The position numbers and the translations under genes are program-made. Below are positions 52,694 through 62,185 of a DNA stretch of 64,000 nt, piece by piece. Each line of letters begins with the position of its first letter. Position 1 is the stretch's first letter. A model generated the notes under the pieces. That model saw only the letters and a list, made by a program, of their open reading frames with translations. It searched no databases and was not told the DNA's origin. Source of the stretch: Verrucomicrobiia bacterium (GTDB taxonomy: Bacteria > Verrucomicrobiota > Verrucomicrobiia > Limisphaerales > UBA9464); assembly GCA_019634635.1 (NCBI GenBank), contig JAHCBB010000012.1, positions 62,001 to 126,000 on the forward strand, read 5' to 3'.

Positions 52694-52885
52694 TCACTCC
52701 CCGGATCCAAGCCGGGATTCAATTCGAATTTTCTCGACCTTCTCGATCTGCACCACGCGGCCGTCGTGAACGACGATCTGCACCTGGCCAAAGCGGAGTG
52801 ATTCGACTTGAAGTCGAACGGCATTCAACCAGACCGGGACCGACTGGGATTCTCCAACCCCCTGCGTGACCACTCGTTTGTCCAT
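52694..52885 (-). CDS. YezD family small protein (DUF2292)
   Basis: 63 residues from the ATG at 52885; a GTG at 52891 adds two. The DUF2292 signature fills most of the protein: VWLNAVRLQVESLRFGQVQI, then VVHDGRVVQIEKVEKIR. Small YezD-like proteins are often found next to sulfate or sulfur-assimilation genes, and here the sulfate-binding protein gene follows after 21 nt. Its biochemical role is unknown. Confidence 0.88.
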   Translation of the reverse strand: MDKRVVTQGVGESQSVPVWLNAVRLQVESLRFGQVQIVVHDGRVVQIEKVEKIRIESRLGSGE

Positions 52886-52899
52886 GAGCACGATCCAAA

Positions 52900-52940
52900 C
52901 ACGATTTAAACTATAGAATCAATAGATAATTTAGAATTGG
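52900..52940 (-). promoter_or_regulatory. AT-rich promoter-like stretch upstream of yezD-sbp
   Basis: In otherwise GC-rich DNA the minus strand reads TTCTAAATTATCTATTGATT and then CTATAGTTTAAATCG just before the yezD start. TATAGT (52915-52910) could be a -10 element; the -35 match is poor. It suggests that yezD and the sulfate-binding gene can be transcribed separately from the exb/tonB genes upstream. Confidence 0.35.
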
Positions 52941-53040
52941 CGTCCATTTCGAGCAGGACGGACAACTTCTCGAGCCAACCGGCAACGACCGGCAGACGCG
53001 GCGTGCGGGCTGGGGCGGGCGCAAATCGCCGAACGTCGGT

Positions 53041-53463
53041 TCAAAGCACGGGAGATCCGGTCTCGGTGGCGAGCCCCACTTTGACGATGTCCAACTGCTG
53101 GAGGATGTCGAGTACCCGAACCACATACTGATAGTCGGCATCCGGGGTGCCTCGAACGACGTACGGTCTCTCGGCGTCCTGCTGTTGGAGGGCCGCGAGA
53201 CTGGCACGGAGTTCCCCCAGTGTGAGCACCCGCCCGTTGAGGGAGATGCTGCCCGAGGCGGTGACCAGGATCTGGTGCGGAGGTTCGGGGGGACGGTCAC
53301 TCGGCGGAGGCACCTGCGTCGAAGGCAGGTTCATCTCCAGGTGATTGACCATCTGGGGCGTGGTGATGATGAAGATCACCAGCAGCACGAACGCCAGATC
53401 GAGCAACGGCGTGATGTTCAGCTCGTTGAGCGAACTGTGTTGCGATCGCGAGGTCTTCTTCAT
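53041..53463 (-). CDS. exbD: ExbD/TolR family protein, second copy
   Basis: 140 residues. A short cytoplasmic N-terminus is followed by the single transmembrane helix with the proton-carrying aspartate: SLNELNITPLLDLAFVLLVI (Asp in LLDLAF). A periplasmic domain of about 90 residues follows (GSISLNGRVLTLGELRASLA, VVRGTPDADYQYVVRVLDIL). With ExbB it uses the proton gradient to energise TonB. It overlaps tonB by 4 nt and is one of two ExbD genes that flank tonB. Confidence 0.93.
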   Translation of the reverse strand: MKKTSRSQHSSLNELNITPLLDLAFVLLVIFIITTPQMVNHLEMNLPSTQVPPPSDRPPEPPHQILVTASGSISLNGRVLTLGELRASLAALQQQDAERPYVVRGTPDADYQYVVRVLDILQQLDIVKVGLATETGSPVL

Positions 53464-54152
53464 GGCAGGCCTGAAGCGTCAGCTTCCGCGGCAACATCGA
53501 AGCGCACCAGGAACCGGGGGGGAAACTCCCTGGGAGGCGGACGCCCCAGGGTGCGGGTGGACCGGATCGCCTCCCGCACAGAGTTGTCCCAAGCGGTATG
53601 ACCGCTGCCGCGCTGCCAGCGGGAATCCACCACCTCACCTCCGGGGCCGATGGAGAACTCCACCTCGGCAACAAACCGCTCGTCGGCCACACCATCCGGG
53701 CGCACCCACCGGGACCGCAGCATGAACTCGACGTAGCCCCGGTACAGGGCCACAGGGTCCGAGGTGGATTCCACGACCTTCGCGCCATCCGCAAAGTTAA
53801 ACGCGGGAAGTCCGACCGGCGGAGGGGCCACCGGGGGGGCCGTGAGCGGTGCCGCCGGCGGTGGCGGGGCGACGTTCACCGGCGGTGGCGGTGGCGTCGC
53901 CGCCTGGGGAATCACGTCCTCACGGGGTAACTCAGGAGGAGGTTCCGGCGGATTGTCGGGCTCCTTGGGCTCCTCGGGCTCCGGAGGCTTTTCCTTCGGG
54001 GCCATGGTCACCGCGATGGTCTTGAGCTGTTTGCCCAGCAGCCCCTCGCGCGCCGCAAGGAACGCCAGACCCAGGATCACCACGGCATGAAACACCAGCG
54101 AGACGATCAGATTGACCGTCGCCGAACTGCGCTTCCTTCGTGGGGCCGCCAT
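53460..54152 (-). CDS. tonB: TonB-family energy transducer
   Basis: 230 residues. One N-terminal helix (ATVNLIVSLVFHAVVILGLA) contains the Ser/His pattern SLVFH used by TonB to contact ExbB/ExbD. A Pro/Glu-rich rod spans about 50-115 (PKEKPPEPEEPKEPDNPPEP). The C-terminal domain (about 135-225) has the TonB-like YRGYVEFMLRSRWVRPDG and VEFSIGPGGEVVDSRWQRGS, followed by AWDNSVREAIRS. It spans the periplasm to energise outer-membrane proteins. It lies between two exbD genes. Confidence 0.9.
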   Translation of the reverse strand: MAAPRRKRSSATVNLIVSLVFHAVVILGLAFLAAREGLLGKQLKTIAVTMAPKEKPPEPEEPKEPDNPPEPPPELPREDVIPQAATPPPPPVNVAPPPPAAPLTAPPVAPPPVGLPAFNFADGAKVVESTSDPVALYRGYVEFMLRSRWVRPDGVADERFVAEVEFSIGPGGEVVDSRWQRGSGHTAWDNSVREAIRSTRTLGRPPPREFPPRFLVRFDVAAEADASGLP

Positions 54153-54158
54153 TGGCGT

Positions 54159-54578
54159 TCAGAGTTCTCCGGGCGCCAGCGGCTCCGTCGCCAGCTCCAC
54201 CCGCAGCACGTTGGCCTGCTGCAACATGTCCATCACCCCCACGATGCGCGCATACTTGGTCTTGGCATCCCCGCGCACGATCACGCTCAGATCCGGGTCC
54301 GCGGTCCGCAACTCCACCAAAAGCCCGTGGAGCGCCAGCTCATCCACCTCCTGCTTGTTCAGGTACAGCCGCCCGGAGCCATCCACCGTTACATAATTGG
54401 CCTTCCGCGGCGGATCCTTCTCACGGCGGGACGCAGACGGCAGATCGAGGTCCAGGTCATTGACGATGGGCGTGGTGGTGATGATGAAGATCACGAGCAG
54501 CACAAACGCGAGATCCAGGAGCGGCGTGATGTTGAGCTCCGTCAGCGAGTGGTGATGAGTTTGGGAGCACTTTTTCAT
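54159..54578 (-). CDS. exbD: ExbD/TolR family protein, first copy
   Basis: 139 residues from the ATG at 54578. The transmembrane helix SLTELNITPLLDLAFVLLVI has the essential Asp. The periplasmic domain follows (VDGSGRLYLNKQEVDELALH, VIVRGDAKTKYARIVGVMDM). It is 8 nt downstream of exbB and 6 nt upstream of tonB. The two ExbD proteins share the helix almost exactly but differ in the periplasmic part. Confidence 0.93.
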   Translation of the reverse strand: MKKCSQTHHHSLTELNITPLLDLAFVLLVIFIITTTPIVNDLDLDLPSASRREKDPPRKANYVTVDGSGRLYLNKQEVDELALHGLLVELRTADPDLSVIVRGDAKTKYARIVGVMDMLQQANVLRVELATEPLAPGEL

Positions 54579-54586
54579 GACCCCCG

Positions 54587-55429
54587 TCAACCGAGGTTCG
54601 AGGAGACTCCCTCGCGTAATGCCGACTCGATGCGGCGCCCCAGGGATTCGTTGGAGCGCTCCAATTGCTCCGCCAGAATCCGATTCGACGCCGCCAACTC
54701 CTCAGCCAGCGGCCGGTTGTCCACATACGCGTGCTCCAGCGCCGTGGCATACTCGGACGCAAAATTGTCGAGCTCCTGGGTGATCGCCCGAATGCTGGTC
54801 ACCATGAAGTTGTAGGCAAACATCGCCGGGATCGCCACCATGAGGCCGACGACGGTGGCGATCAGGGCTCCCGCCACGCCCGGGGCCATCGCCGTCAGGC
54901 TCGCGGAATTGGCTCTCGCGACGCCGGAGAAGGTCTCCATGACGCCCCAGACGGTGCCGAGGAGCCCGATGAACGGTCCACCCGCGACCGCGGTGGACAA
55001 CACGACCATGCCCTTTTCCAATGCCAGCGCCTCGGCGCTGGCTGTGCGCTCCAGCGCGACTTTGACCGAATCGAAGGAGGCCCCGCTGACACGCCGGCGG
55101 CCGTCCAGCGTCACGGCGTGATGCTCGAGATGGTAGGCAAGCTCCTCGGAGCCGGCGAGATAGAGGTGGTAGGCCGGTGCGCCATCAAATGAAACCTCCG
55201 TCCTGGACAGTTCCAGCGGATCCCGGGCGGCCCGATAGGCGTTGAAAAACTTGCGGGCCTCCCTACGGGCAACCCAGAGCTGCCGCACCTTGCTCAGGAT
55301 GACCGTCCAACTGAACAACGACACGACCACCAGAGTGCCAATGGTGATCTTGCCCTCAAGGGTGGCTCTTTCGAAGGCAAACTGAAGGGCGCCGGAAGCC
55401 AGCAGCGGGTCGAGGGAATGGATCGTCAT
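54587..55429 (-). CDS. exbB: ExbB/TolQ/MotA-family proton channel protein
   Basis: 280 residues. The first helix is at about 29-48, then a cytoplasmic region of about 100 residues, and helices at about 145-170 and 185-210. The family signature is VAGGPFIGLLGTVWGVMETF, followed by ANSASLTAMAPGVAGALIAT and VVGLMVAIPAMFAYNFMV. It forms the pentameric channel that works with ExbD. The C-terminal 45 residues form a coiled coil (LAASNRILAEQLERSNESLG). It is 56 nt downstream of the giant TpsA gene. Confidence 0.92.
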   Translation of the reverse strand: MTIHSLDPLLASGALQFAFERATLEGKITIGTLVVVSLFSWTVILSKVRQLWVARREARKFFNAYRAARDPLELSRTEVSFDGAPAYHLYLAGSEELAYHLEHHAVTLDGRRRVSGASFDSVKVALERTASAEALALEKGMVVLSTAVAGGPFIGLLGTVWGVMETFSGVARANSASLTAMAPGVAGALIATVVGLMVAIPAMFAYNFMVTSIRAITQELDNFASEYATALEHAYVDNRPLAEELAASNRILAEQLERSNESLGRRIESALREGVSSNLG

Positions 55430-55485
55430 ATCACACGGGTTCAGAGGTTCGAATCATGGAAGGCCTTGGGGCGGCGTGCCGCCAA

Positions 55486-58400
55486 TTAATTGGGTTGCGA
55501 TGTGGGGAGGACGACCGTCACCCGCCCCACCGTGCGGGTCAGGCGGGGCCCGCCGGCCAACCGCCTCAGAAGGCCGTCATCCTCTTCGGACTTCTTGTCA
55601 TCGGTCCCGGCTTTCCGGGTGCCGTCGTCGGCCTGAAGGCTCTGGCTCGCACCCGCCGCGGCCGTCCCCTGGGAGAAGCCGACCTGCGCCGAAGACACAT
55701 CGCCGGTGGCGGTCACGTTTTGCGACAACAGGGATGCGTCCACGCTCGCACCGCTCGCGTTGACGCTCCCTACGCCGACAATTGTTCCGGAGACGCTGCC
55801 CCCTGCGTTGACGCTGACGCTCCCCTGGGCCAGCGCGGTCACGTTCACGCTCTGCTGTGCATTCAGATCAATGTTGTCGCGGGCAAACACCAGGCCCGTG
55901 ATGTCGCCGGTGGCCTCCAGCTTGACGTTGCTGCCGATCACCCCGGAGCCCCCGGCGTCAATGCTGCCCTCGTGGATCACGGCGCCCGACTCGTCCCGCG
56001 TGCCCGCGTTCAACATGACCGTTCCGGACCGCTCGCCGATTCCGTTCAGCGGCAACTGCACCACTCCGCCCGCACTGGCCGTGATGTTCCCGCGGGGCGT
56101 CTCGACCGTAATGTCGCCAACGAGGTTGCGGGAGGGCGGAAACGCGGTGTCCAGAGGAGGCGGAAAGGTGGTCGCCAGGATGCCGCTCCCGGGAATCGTC
56201 GGAGCGTACGTGCGGATCGCTCGGGTCACCGGGTCCACGTAGATCTTCTCCACCGTCGCCGAACCGGAACCGCCGGTCCCGGCATCCACATTTCCTTCGA
56301 GGGAACGAACAAGGACACTCCCCCCGTCATACCCCGCGATCCGCGACCCGTTGACATCAATGTTGCCCCGCGCGATCACCGTGACGTCGCTCGGGTCCAC
56401 CGTAAAAATGCCGCGCGCAAACTGGTCGCTGGCCCGAAAATCCCGCGACCCCACGTTCACGTCACCGTCCGAAACCACGGTGACGTTGCCACCGTTCAAC
56501 GACGAAATCGTCGTCGAGAACATGTCGAGGTTGCCCGAGAGCACCACGCTCACATCTGCACCACGGGTGAAATAATTGGCGAGAGCCGCATTCGCCCGGG
56601 GGCCGTAGGAGACGATCCCGGCCGTGGCCCCCAGGTCGAGATTGCGGGCGGTGAGATCGAAGGAACCACCGCCGCCGATCCGGTATCCGGTGTCCGGATT
56701 CAAGGGGACGTCCTGGCTCTGGACGTACAGGGCCTCGACCACATCCGCCGGCAGGAACTCAACGAACTGGGTCTGGGGTTCCCCATTGGGCAGAAAGACC
56801 GGCTGGCCATTGGCATCAAACACCTGCACCGGCAGCTTGAGCAGGGTCTCGCGCTGGCTGCCGCTCATGCGTCCCTGGTAGGTGATCACCTGGTTCTTCT
56901 CATCGTAAAAGAGCAGGGTTTGCATGCCCTCCGCATCCCCGGTCAGTGCCGGAAAAACAAAGTCGAACAGGAAGAAATTTGGCTTCTCCGCAAGCGGCGC
57001 GCTGGTGAAGTCGTTCCGGTTGATGATGTCTCCGGCGACTGCGATGGACGTCACATCATCTGGACGCAGGTTCTGACCGCTGAAGCGGCTGTTCACCATG
57101 TCGCCACCCACCATGACCACCGCACGCTTCGGAGCTCCAAGGAGCACGTTCTGCATCCCCCCTGCGATGTCCAATCGGACCGGTTCCGTGCTTTCGAGGT
57201 GCAGTGGCACCGCGGCGTGGTCGTTAATGCCGAAGTCACCGAAAGAGCGATATCGGGTCTCCCCGCTGTCGGACATCACAAGGGAAACCAGTTCGCCCGG
57301 CTTGGTTCCCGTGAGCGATCCACCGTCCCGGATGGTCACCCGGAGGTTGCCCACCGGTGAAGGGAAAAGAGTCACGTCATTGCCCAAGAGCACACCGCCG
57401 GCGCCGGCGGTCATCTCAAGCGTGCCCGGGTAGATCGGCGACATCCCCTGTGAGAACGTGTCGAGATACCGGGGCAACGCGGTCCCCCGCAACTGGATCG
57501 AATGCCCCGCCGTCAGCGACGCGAAGGCGTCCGGCGCGTAGTCGAAACGGTGACGATTGGCCGCGGTGCTCGCGCCCAGGTTGTTGAACATCCCGTTCGG
57601 ATTCCGCACCTCCTGCAGCAGCACGTCGCGACCACCGGTCACCGTCCACCCGCCGCTGATCAGGCTCAGCGCCAGCAATCGCGACGGCGTGCCGGCATCG
57701 CGTCCCGCGTGGATTGTGCCCAGGCCGTTCCGGACCACGTAGTGGCCCGCCACATCCTGCCCGGCAGTCACCGTCACGTTGCCGGGCGCCGCGCCGAAGG
57801 CGCCGCTGCCGGCGTTCGACTGGACACCGCCCGCCACGGGCAGGTGGCTGATGACATTCTGCCCCGCCGACAAGGTGACGTCCCCGCCATTGCGGGTGCT
57901 GATTCCGCCCAGGTCCGGGCTGATCTCATAGCCGTTCCGGGTGAAGATGAATCCGTTGGCGCGAGTTCCCGTGTTGATGTTGCCTCCCAGGGCCTCCACC
58001 GAAATGGAACCTCCGCTCGTGGAGCGCACGAATCCGCCCGCCACGGTCACATCGAGACCCGCGCGAATCTCGACGGCCCCGTTGGCGGATTCCAGAAACC
58101 CGGCACCTTCGAAAAATACGGAATGCTGCCGGGGACGCGGCTGGTTGGGCACCACCGCAACCGGGACAATGCCATCGGGCGTCGAGAAATCCCGCCCGGC
58201 CGCAAGGGAGACCGACCAATGCTCTCCGGCAAGAATCCCCGCGCCGTCGGCGATGGAAACGTTGTTGCCCGCCTCGAGCGAAAGCCGGCTCCCTGGAGCG
58301 CTCTGCCCCGTGCTGGCCGCAAGGTCCCAAAGCGTGCCTGCAGCGATCGTAATGTCGCGAGTCGCCTGAAGTTCAATCTGGGCAAACCCGATAAACGCTG

Positions 58401-59550
58401 TGTTCACGTCCAGAAAAAGGGTGGTCGGCGGATCATCGGCACCGACAGTACCGCCGCCGGCGCTTCCGCCTCCCGACTGGCCGATGACGATGTCCACCGG
58501 ATCAATCAGGAGCCGGCCACCGGCACCTCCGGATGCCGCGGAGCCCTCCAAGGTCGAACGGATGGCCGGCATCTCGGGTGCCGACACTTCGACGAACCCT
58601 CCGTTGCCACCTTCACTTCCGCCCCGGACTGCCAGCGTGGAGGTGGGGGCATCCGAGAAGGATCGCTCGGACTGGATGATGATTTTTCCCCCGTTGCTGA
58701 TTCCCTCGCCTCCCCCGGAGGCACTCATCGCTGACAAGGCGCCCAGAGTTACCGAATCCGAGGCAATCAATTCGATCACCCCGTTGCGTTCGCGGACAGA
58801 ATTGGCCTGGATCAAACCGTCCTGATTCACGACCCGGGCATGGAGGGCCACCGTGCCGGCATCGGCAACGAGCCGGCCGGCCTGATTCACCGCGCCCTCC
58901 GGCAGGGAAACCGCCGCCGAAAGGCCGCGCCCATCCGGACGCTCCGAAATCAACACTTCACGCGCAGCCAGCAGCCCAATCCGCCCTCCCGGCGCCGCGA
59001 TTTCGCCGTGGTTTTCAACGCGCTCGGCGATCAGAAACGCTGAGCCGGCCTCCCCGATCCGGATCCGGCCGTAGTTGACGATCGAAGCCGACGGGGGCAG
59101 GCCTTGAAACTGCCAGAAGGGACCCGACCCCGATTCCATCGGAATGGCAGGGGCGGTCGAAACCACAAGTCCCGCCGTGCTGACAAATGCGTCGGGGCCA
59201 AAATGGAATCCAGCGCCGTTCATGAGGACCACCACGCCGTTGGCATTCAGATTGCCCCAGATTTGGGAGGGCTGGCTGTCGTGAATGTGATTCCAGACGA
59301 TGGACTGGGCGGACGGCTGCACGAAGGTGGTCGTCTCCCCCGGTGCGATGTTGAATTGCTGCCAGTTCAAGACGGCGTTGTGCGACGCGTTGATCGTCGT
59401 CTGAGCCCCCTGGATCGTCAGGCTGGCGGACCCGCTCTGGACGGTCATTCCTGCCGGATTCGACCAGGCGACCGGTGCCCAGGCGACGGCATTGGCCAGC
59501 AGCAAGGTCACCGTTCCCGGTGTTCCCGGGCGTTGGGATGCGATTTTCAT
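55486..59550 (-). CDS. TpsA-type filamentous-hemagglutinin-like exoprotein
   Basis: 1354 residues. After a signal peptide (LLLANAVAWAPVAWSNPAGM) the two-partner-secretion domain covers about 30-270: SASLTIQGAQTTINASHNAV, LNWQQFNIAPGETTTFVQPS and SQIWGNLNANGVVVLMNGAG, then FHFGPDAFVSTAGLVVS. The remainder is beta-helix-like, with many repeats of the type GGSISVEALGGNINTGTRAN. The C-terminus is charged (DDGTRKAGTDDKKSEEDDG) and shows no clear effector or CdiA-type toxin. The ATG shares one base with the tpsB stop. It is presumably delivered to the surface by the neighbouring TpsB. Confidence 0.92.
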   Translation of the reverse strand: MKIASQRPGTPGTVTLLLANAVAWAPVAWSNPAGMTVQSGSASLTIQGAQTTINASHNAVLNWQQFNIAPGETTTFVQPSAQSIVWNHIHDSQPSQIWGNLNANGVVVLMNGAGFHFGPDAFVSTAGLVVSTAPAIPMESGSGPFWQFQGLPPSASIVNYGRIRIGEAGSAFLIAERVENHGEIAAPGGRIGLLAAREVLISERPDGRGLSAAVSLPEGAVNQAGRLVADAGTVALHARVVNQDGLIQANSVRERNGVIELIASDSVTLGALSAMSASGGGEGISNGGKIIIQSERSFSDAPTSTLAVRGGSEGGNGGFVEVSAPEMPAIRSTLEGSAASGGAGGRLLIDPVDIVIGQSGGGSAGGGTVGADDPPTTLFLDVNTAFIGFAQIELQATRDITIAAGTLWDLAASTGQSAPGSRLSLEAGNNVSIADGAGILAGEHWSVSLAAGRDFSTPDGIVPVAVVPNQPRPRQHSVFFEGAGFLESANGAVEIRAGLDVTVAGGFVRSTSGGSISVEALGGNINTGTRANGFIFTRNGYEISPDLGGISTRNGGDVTLSAGQNVISHLPVAGGVQSNAGSGAFGAAPGNVTVTAGQDVAGHYVVRNGLGTIHAGRDAGTPSRLLALSLISGGWTVTGGRDVLLQEVRNPNGMFNNLGASTAANRHRFDYAPDAFASLTAGHSIQLRGTALPRYLDTFSQGMSPIYPGTLEMTAGAGGVLLGNDVTLFPSPVGNLRVTIRDGGSLTGTKPGELVSLVMSDSGETRYRSFGDFGINDHAAVPLHLESTEPVRLDIAGGMQNVLLGAPKRAVVMVGGDMVNSRFSGQNLRPDDVTSIAVAGDIINRNDFTSAPLAEKPNFFLFDFVFPALTGDAEGMQTLLFYDEKNQVITYQGRMSGSQRETLLKLPVQVFDANGQPVFLPNGEPQTQFVEFLPADVVEALYVQSQDVPLNPDTGYRIGGGGSFDLTARNLDLGATAGIVSYGPRANAALANYFTRGADVSVVLSGNLDMFSTTISSLNGGNVTVVSDGDVNVGSRDFRASDQFARGIFTVDPSDVTVIARGNIDVNGSRIAGYDGGSVLVRSLEGNVDAGTGGSGSATVEKIYVDPVTRAIRTYAPTIPGSGILATTFPPPLDTAFPPSRNLVGDITVETPRGNITASAGGVVQLPLNGIGERSGTVMLNAGTRDESGAVIHEGSIDAGGSGVIGSNVKLEATGDITGLVFARDNIDLNAQQSVNVTALAQGSVSVNAGGSVSGTIVGVGSVNASGASVDASLLSQNVTATGDVSSAQVGFSQGTAAAGASQSLQADDGTRKAGTDDKKSEEDDGLLRRLAGGPRLTRTVGRVTVVLPTSQPN

Positions 59551-62147
59551 TAGAATTGTCCTTCAAGGGTCACGTAGGCCCGCGCATCGCCTGCCGTGAC
59601 ATTCAACGTGTCTACGAAAGGCCAGGCGAGGGCGAAGCGCAGAAAGGCGTGCTGGTTGACGTTCACCGAAACTCCAAAACCGGCACCCCAAAGCAACTGG
59701 CGGATCGCCTCGCCGGACTCCCCCCGGTCCACGAGGAACGCCTGGCCGGAATCAATGAAGAACGACCCCCGAATCCACGCCGGCACGTCGCCGGACCATG
59801 CGGGAACCGTGGTCACCAGGAAGGGGCTGCGGATTTCCCCGCTCGCGAACCAGCCGGAGTCTCCAAACACCTCGCCCTCAAAATAGCCGCGCACACTGTT
59901 GATCCCTCCCACGGAAAACTGTTCGTTTCCGATCAGCGGTCCCGTCGCTCCTTGTCCGCTGCCCCGCACCAACAAGGACCAGTTGCCGGGAAGCTTCTGG
60001 TCCCGGACCAGCGACACGTTCCCCCTGCCATAGTCCGCCTTCGCCCGGCGTGCGCCGGCCACCCTTTGAAAATCCTCGTTGTTCCCCACGAAATTCGCGC
60101 TCATGCCCAACGTCCCGGAGAGCGTTCCCAAGCGATCGCTCATCGAAAAATTACCGCCCGCGTTCAGCGGCAGGTAGGTCACCTCGGAACGCCGGCTGGG
60201 CTGGGGCGAGGAGACCCGGGTCACAATGGTCTGCGACCCCTGCGAATTGGTCACCACGGTGGTGATGGTGAAGTTGTTGGTGTTGAAGCTCTCCTGAACG
60301 AAGCGCTTCCAGTCGAGTCCGACCGCGGCGCCCAGGCGGCGTGTGTCGCTCAAGACCCACGGGTGACTGTACTGGGTTCCGACGTTGTCCGCCCACGTGA
60401 GATTCTGGCCCGTGTCCTGGGAAACGATGGTCAGGAGCGGCGTCTGGGTGACAATCTGCTCTGGCCCGTACTGAACCCCGGTGTCCAACGGCGCCGCGCT
60501 GCCAAAGAAAATAAGCTCCGGACGCGACCCGGCCGGCGGCAGGACAAACTGCCGGGTCGCCTCGCTGTACCCGAAAGTCGTGGACGCGTTGATCAGCTTA
60601 TCCACGGACTCCGGTCCCCCCAGAGGGAGCCGGTAATAGGCGCTGAAGAAGGAGATCAGCGGACGATTCAACAGCAGGTCCGGCTCCGGCGATGGATCCT
60701 TGTACTGCTGGGGACTGAACCCGTACGAGATGCCCACCTGATGCTCCAACTGCCACAGGTTGTTGTACTGGGCCGATGCATTGATCCGCCACATGGGCGT
60801 CCGCGGCGTGGCGTAGTTGTCTACGTCCATCCGCGCATGCAGCGGCAGGCGATCTTTGACGCGCAATTCGAGGGAACTCGTGCCGGGGTCCGGTCCGGGT
60901 CCGAGGGTGGGGTAGATCTGCCGGTCCCGATTCTGGTTCGCCTGATCCAATTCCCGCTGGAAGACCCGGCTGTTGACGAGCGCATTGGTTCTCAGACTGG
61001 GCAGGGCGCGCATCACATTGTTGGAGCTGAAGCGGCGGTTACCTGTGACGCGAATGTCCGTCAGTAGCCCCTCCGTCACCTGGACCTTGACCACCCCGTC
61101 GGCCAGTTGCTGCTGTGGCAATCCAACCGAAACCGTGGCATAGCCCCGCTCCCGGTATTCCATCTGGAGATCTCCCAGAGCCTTCTGAATTTGAGGCAAA
61201 GTTACATTCGGGCCGACGGCATTGGTGAAAAATGATTGCAGCATCTCGGGACGCAACACCGTGTTGCCCAGAACTTCAAAGCGCCGCACCTCAAACGTCG
61301 GCCCCGCCTGCGTCGTGGACTTCGGCACCTCCGGAACCTCGTCCAGCAACGACGGCGCCGTTCGCGCCACTGCAGGCCGTCCTTCACGAACGACCAGGGA
61401 CACTGTGCCGTCGGTCAGCACCTGCTGCGGCACCAGGATCGTCGCTGAGGGATATCCCTGCGCCCGGTACGCATCGCGCAGACGCCGGAGCACGATACTC
61501 AGTTCTTCGATCGTCACGTCTGAGCCAGAAGCAGGGCCCAGAAGTTCGTCCAGCACCTCGGCAGACAGGGCGGTGTTGCCCCGAACCACAAAATGCCGAA
61601 TGTCGAACCCGGGAACGCGGCGCCGTGCGGGCTCCGGGGGCGTCGCTTCCACCGAGCGCGTCGCTTCCGTCTGGACATCCGACCCCACCGCCGCGCCGGT
61701 GGTCCCGGCGGGTCCGTTGCGCACTTCCACGACAACGATCCCGTTGGTCAACGGCTGACGGGGCAGTGTGACGGCCGCCAGCGGATACCCCTGGGCTCGC
61801 AAGGAATCCCGAAGGCGCAACAGGGCCGAACGGATCTCTGCCAGGGTGACATTCGTGCCGGTCGCAGGCGCCATTGCAGTTTCCAGAACCCGGGGGTCCA
61901 GCGACCCATCCCGCACCTCATACCCATCAATCCGGAACCCCCGGGGCCGCGCCGCAGGGTCCTCCGCCAGAGCGAACCCAAGGACAATGCAGATCGCGAA
62001 CAGCCTCCAGGTCAGAGAGCCCCCCCGGCGCGGCCCCCACGGAAAGCGGACGCGCAGCAACCGGGGCGTGCCGCAGGAATCGTTCCCTCGGCACGCGCTC
62101 CGGATCTGCCCAAGTGGGCTTCCCAAGCCTTGTGAAGTGCTGGTCAC
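59550..62147 (-). CDS. TpsB-type outer-membrane transporter with triplicated POTRA unit
   Basis: 865 residues with a GTG start at 62147; a TTG at 62060, just before the hydrophobic signal (WRLFAICIVLGFALAEDPAA), is an alternative. Three homologous POTRA_2-type units lie at about 71-145, 181-256 and 285-360; each has a V-G/D-N-x-x-L-like opening, an xLxxLRxxYRxxGY helix and a LPxQxLxxGxVxxxVxEG end. A ShlB-type POTRA follows at 361-435 (DIRVTGNRRFSSNNVMRALP), then the 16-stranded barrel (about 436-865). Typical TpsB proteins have two POTRA domains. It overlaps tpsA by one base. Confidence 0.92.
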   Translation of the reverse strand: MTSTSQGLGSPLGQIRSACRGNDSCGTPRLLRVRFPWGPRRGGSLTWRLFAICIVLGFALAEDPAARPRGFRIDGYEVRDGSLDPRVLETAMAPATGTNVTLAEIRSALLRLRDSLRAQGYPLAAVTLPRQPLTNGIVVVEVRNGPAGTTGAAVGSDVQTEATRSVEATPPEPARRRVPGFDIRHFVVRGNTALSAEVLDELLGPASGSDVTIEELSIVLRRLRDAYRAQGYPSATILVPQQVLTDGTVSLVVREGRPAVARTAPSLLDEVPEVPKSTTQAGPTFEVRRFEVLGNTVLRPEMLQSFFTNAVGPNVTLPQIQKALGDLQMEYRERGYATVSVGLPQQQLADGVVKVQVTEGLLTDIRVTGNRRFSSNNVMRALPSLRTNALVNSRVFQRELDQANQNRDRQIYPTLGPGPDPGTSSLELRVKDRLPLHARMDVDNYATPRTPMWRINASAQYNNLWQLEHQVGISYGFSPQQYKDPSPEPDLLLNRPLISFFSAYYRLPLGGPESVDKLINASTTFGYSEATRQFVLPPAGSRPELIFFGSAAPLDTGVQYGPEQIVTQTPLLTIVSQDTGQNLTWADNVGTQYSHPWVLSDTRRLGAAVGLDWKRFVQESFNTNNFTITTVVTNSQGSQTIVTRVSSPQPSRRSEVTYLPLNAGGNFSMSDRLGTLSGTLGMSANFVGNNEDFQRVAGARRAKADYGRGNVSLVRDQKLPGNWSLLVRGSGQGATGPLIGNEQFSVGGINSVRGYFEGEVFGDSGWFASGEIRSPFLVTTVPAWSGDVPAWIRGSFFIDSGQAFLVDRGESGEAIRQLLWGAGFGVSVNVNQHAFLRFALAWPFVDTLNVTAGDARAYVTLEGQF

Positions 62148-62185
62148 CTGCCAACAGCATCTGGGCGTTTGCCCGGTCCTCCGCT

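Noticed and set aside
55486..59550. contact-dependent inhibition (CdiA) effector
   Set aside because: The TPS domain is clear, but the C-terminus has no VENN-like motif or toxin domain and no immunity gene follows; exbB does.
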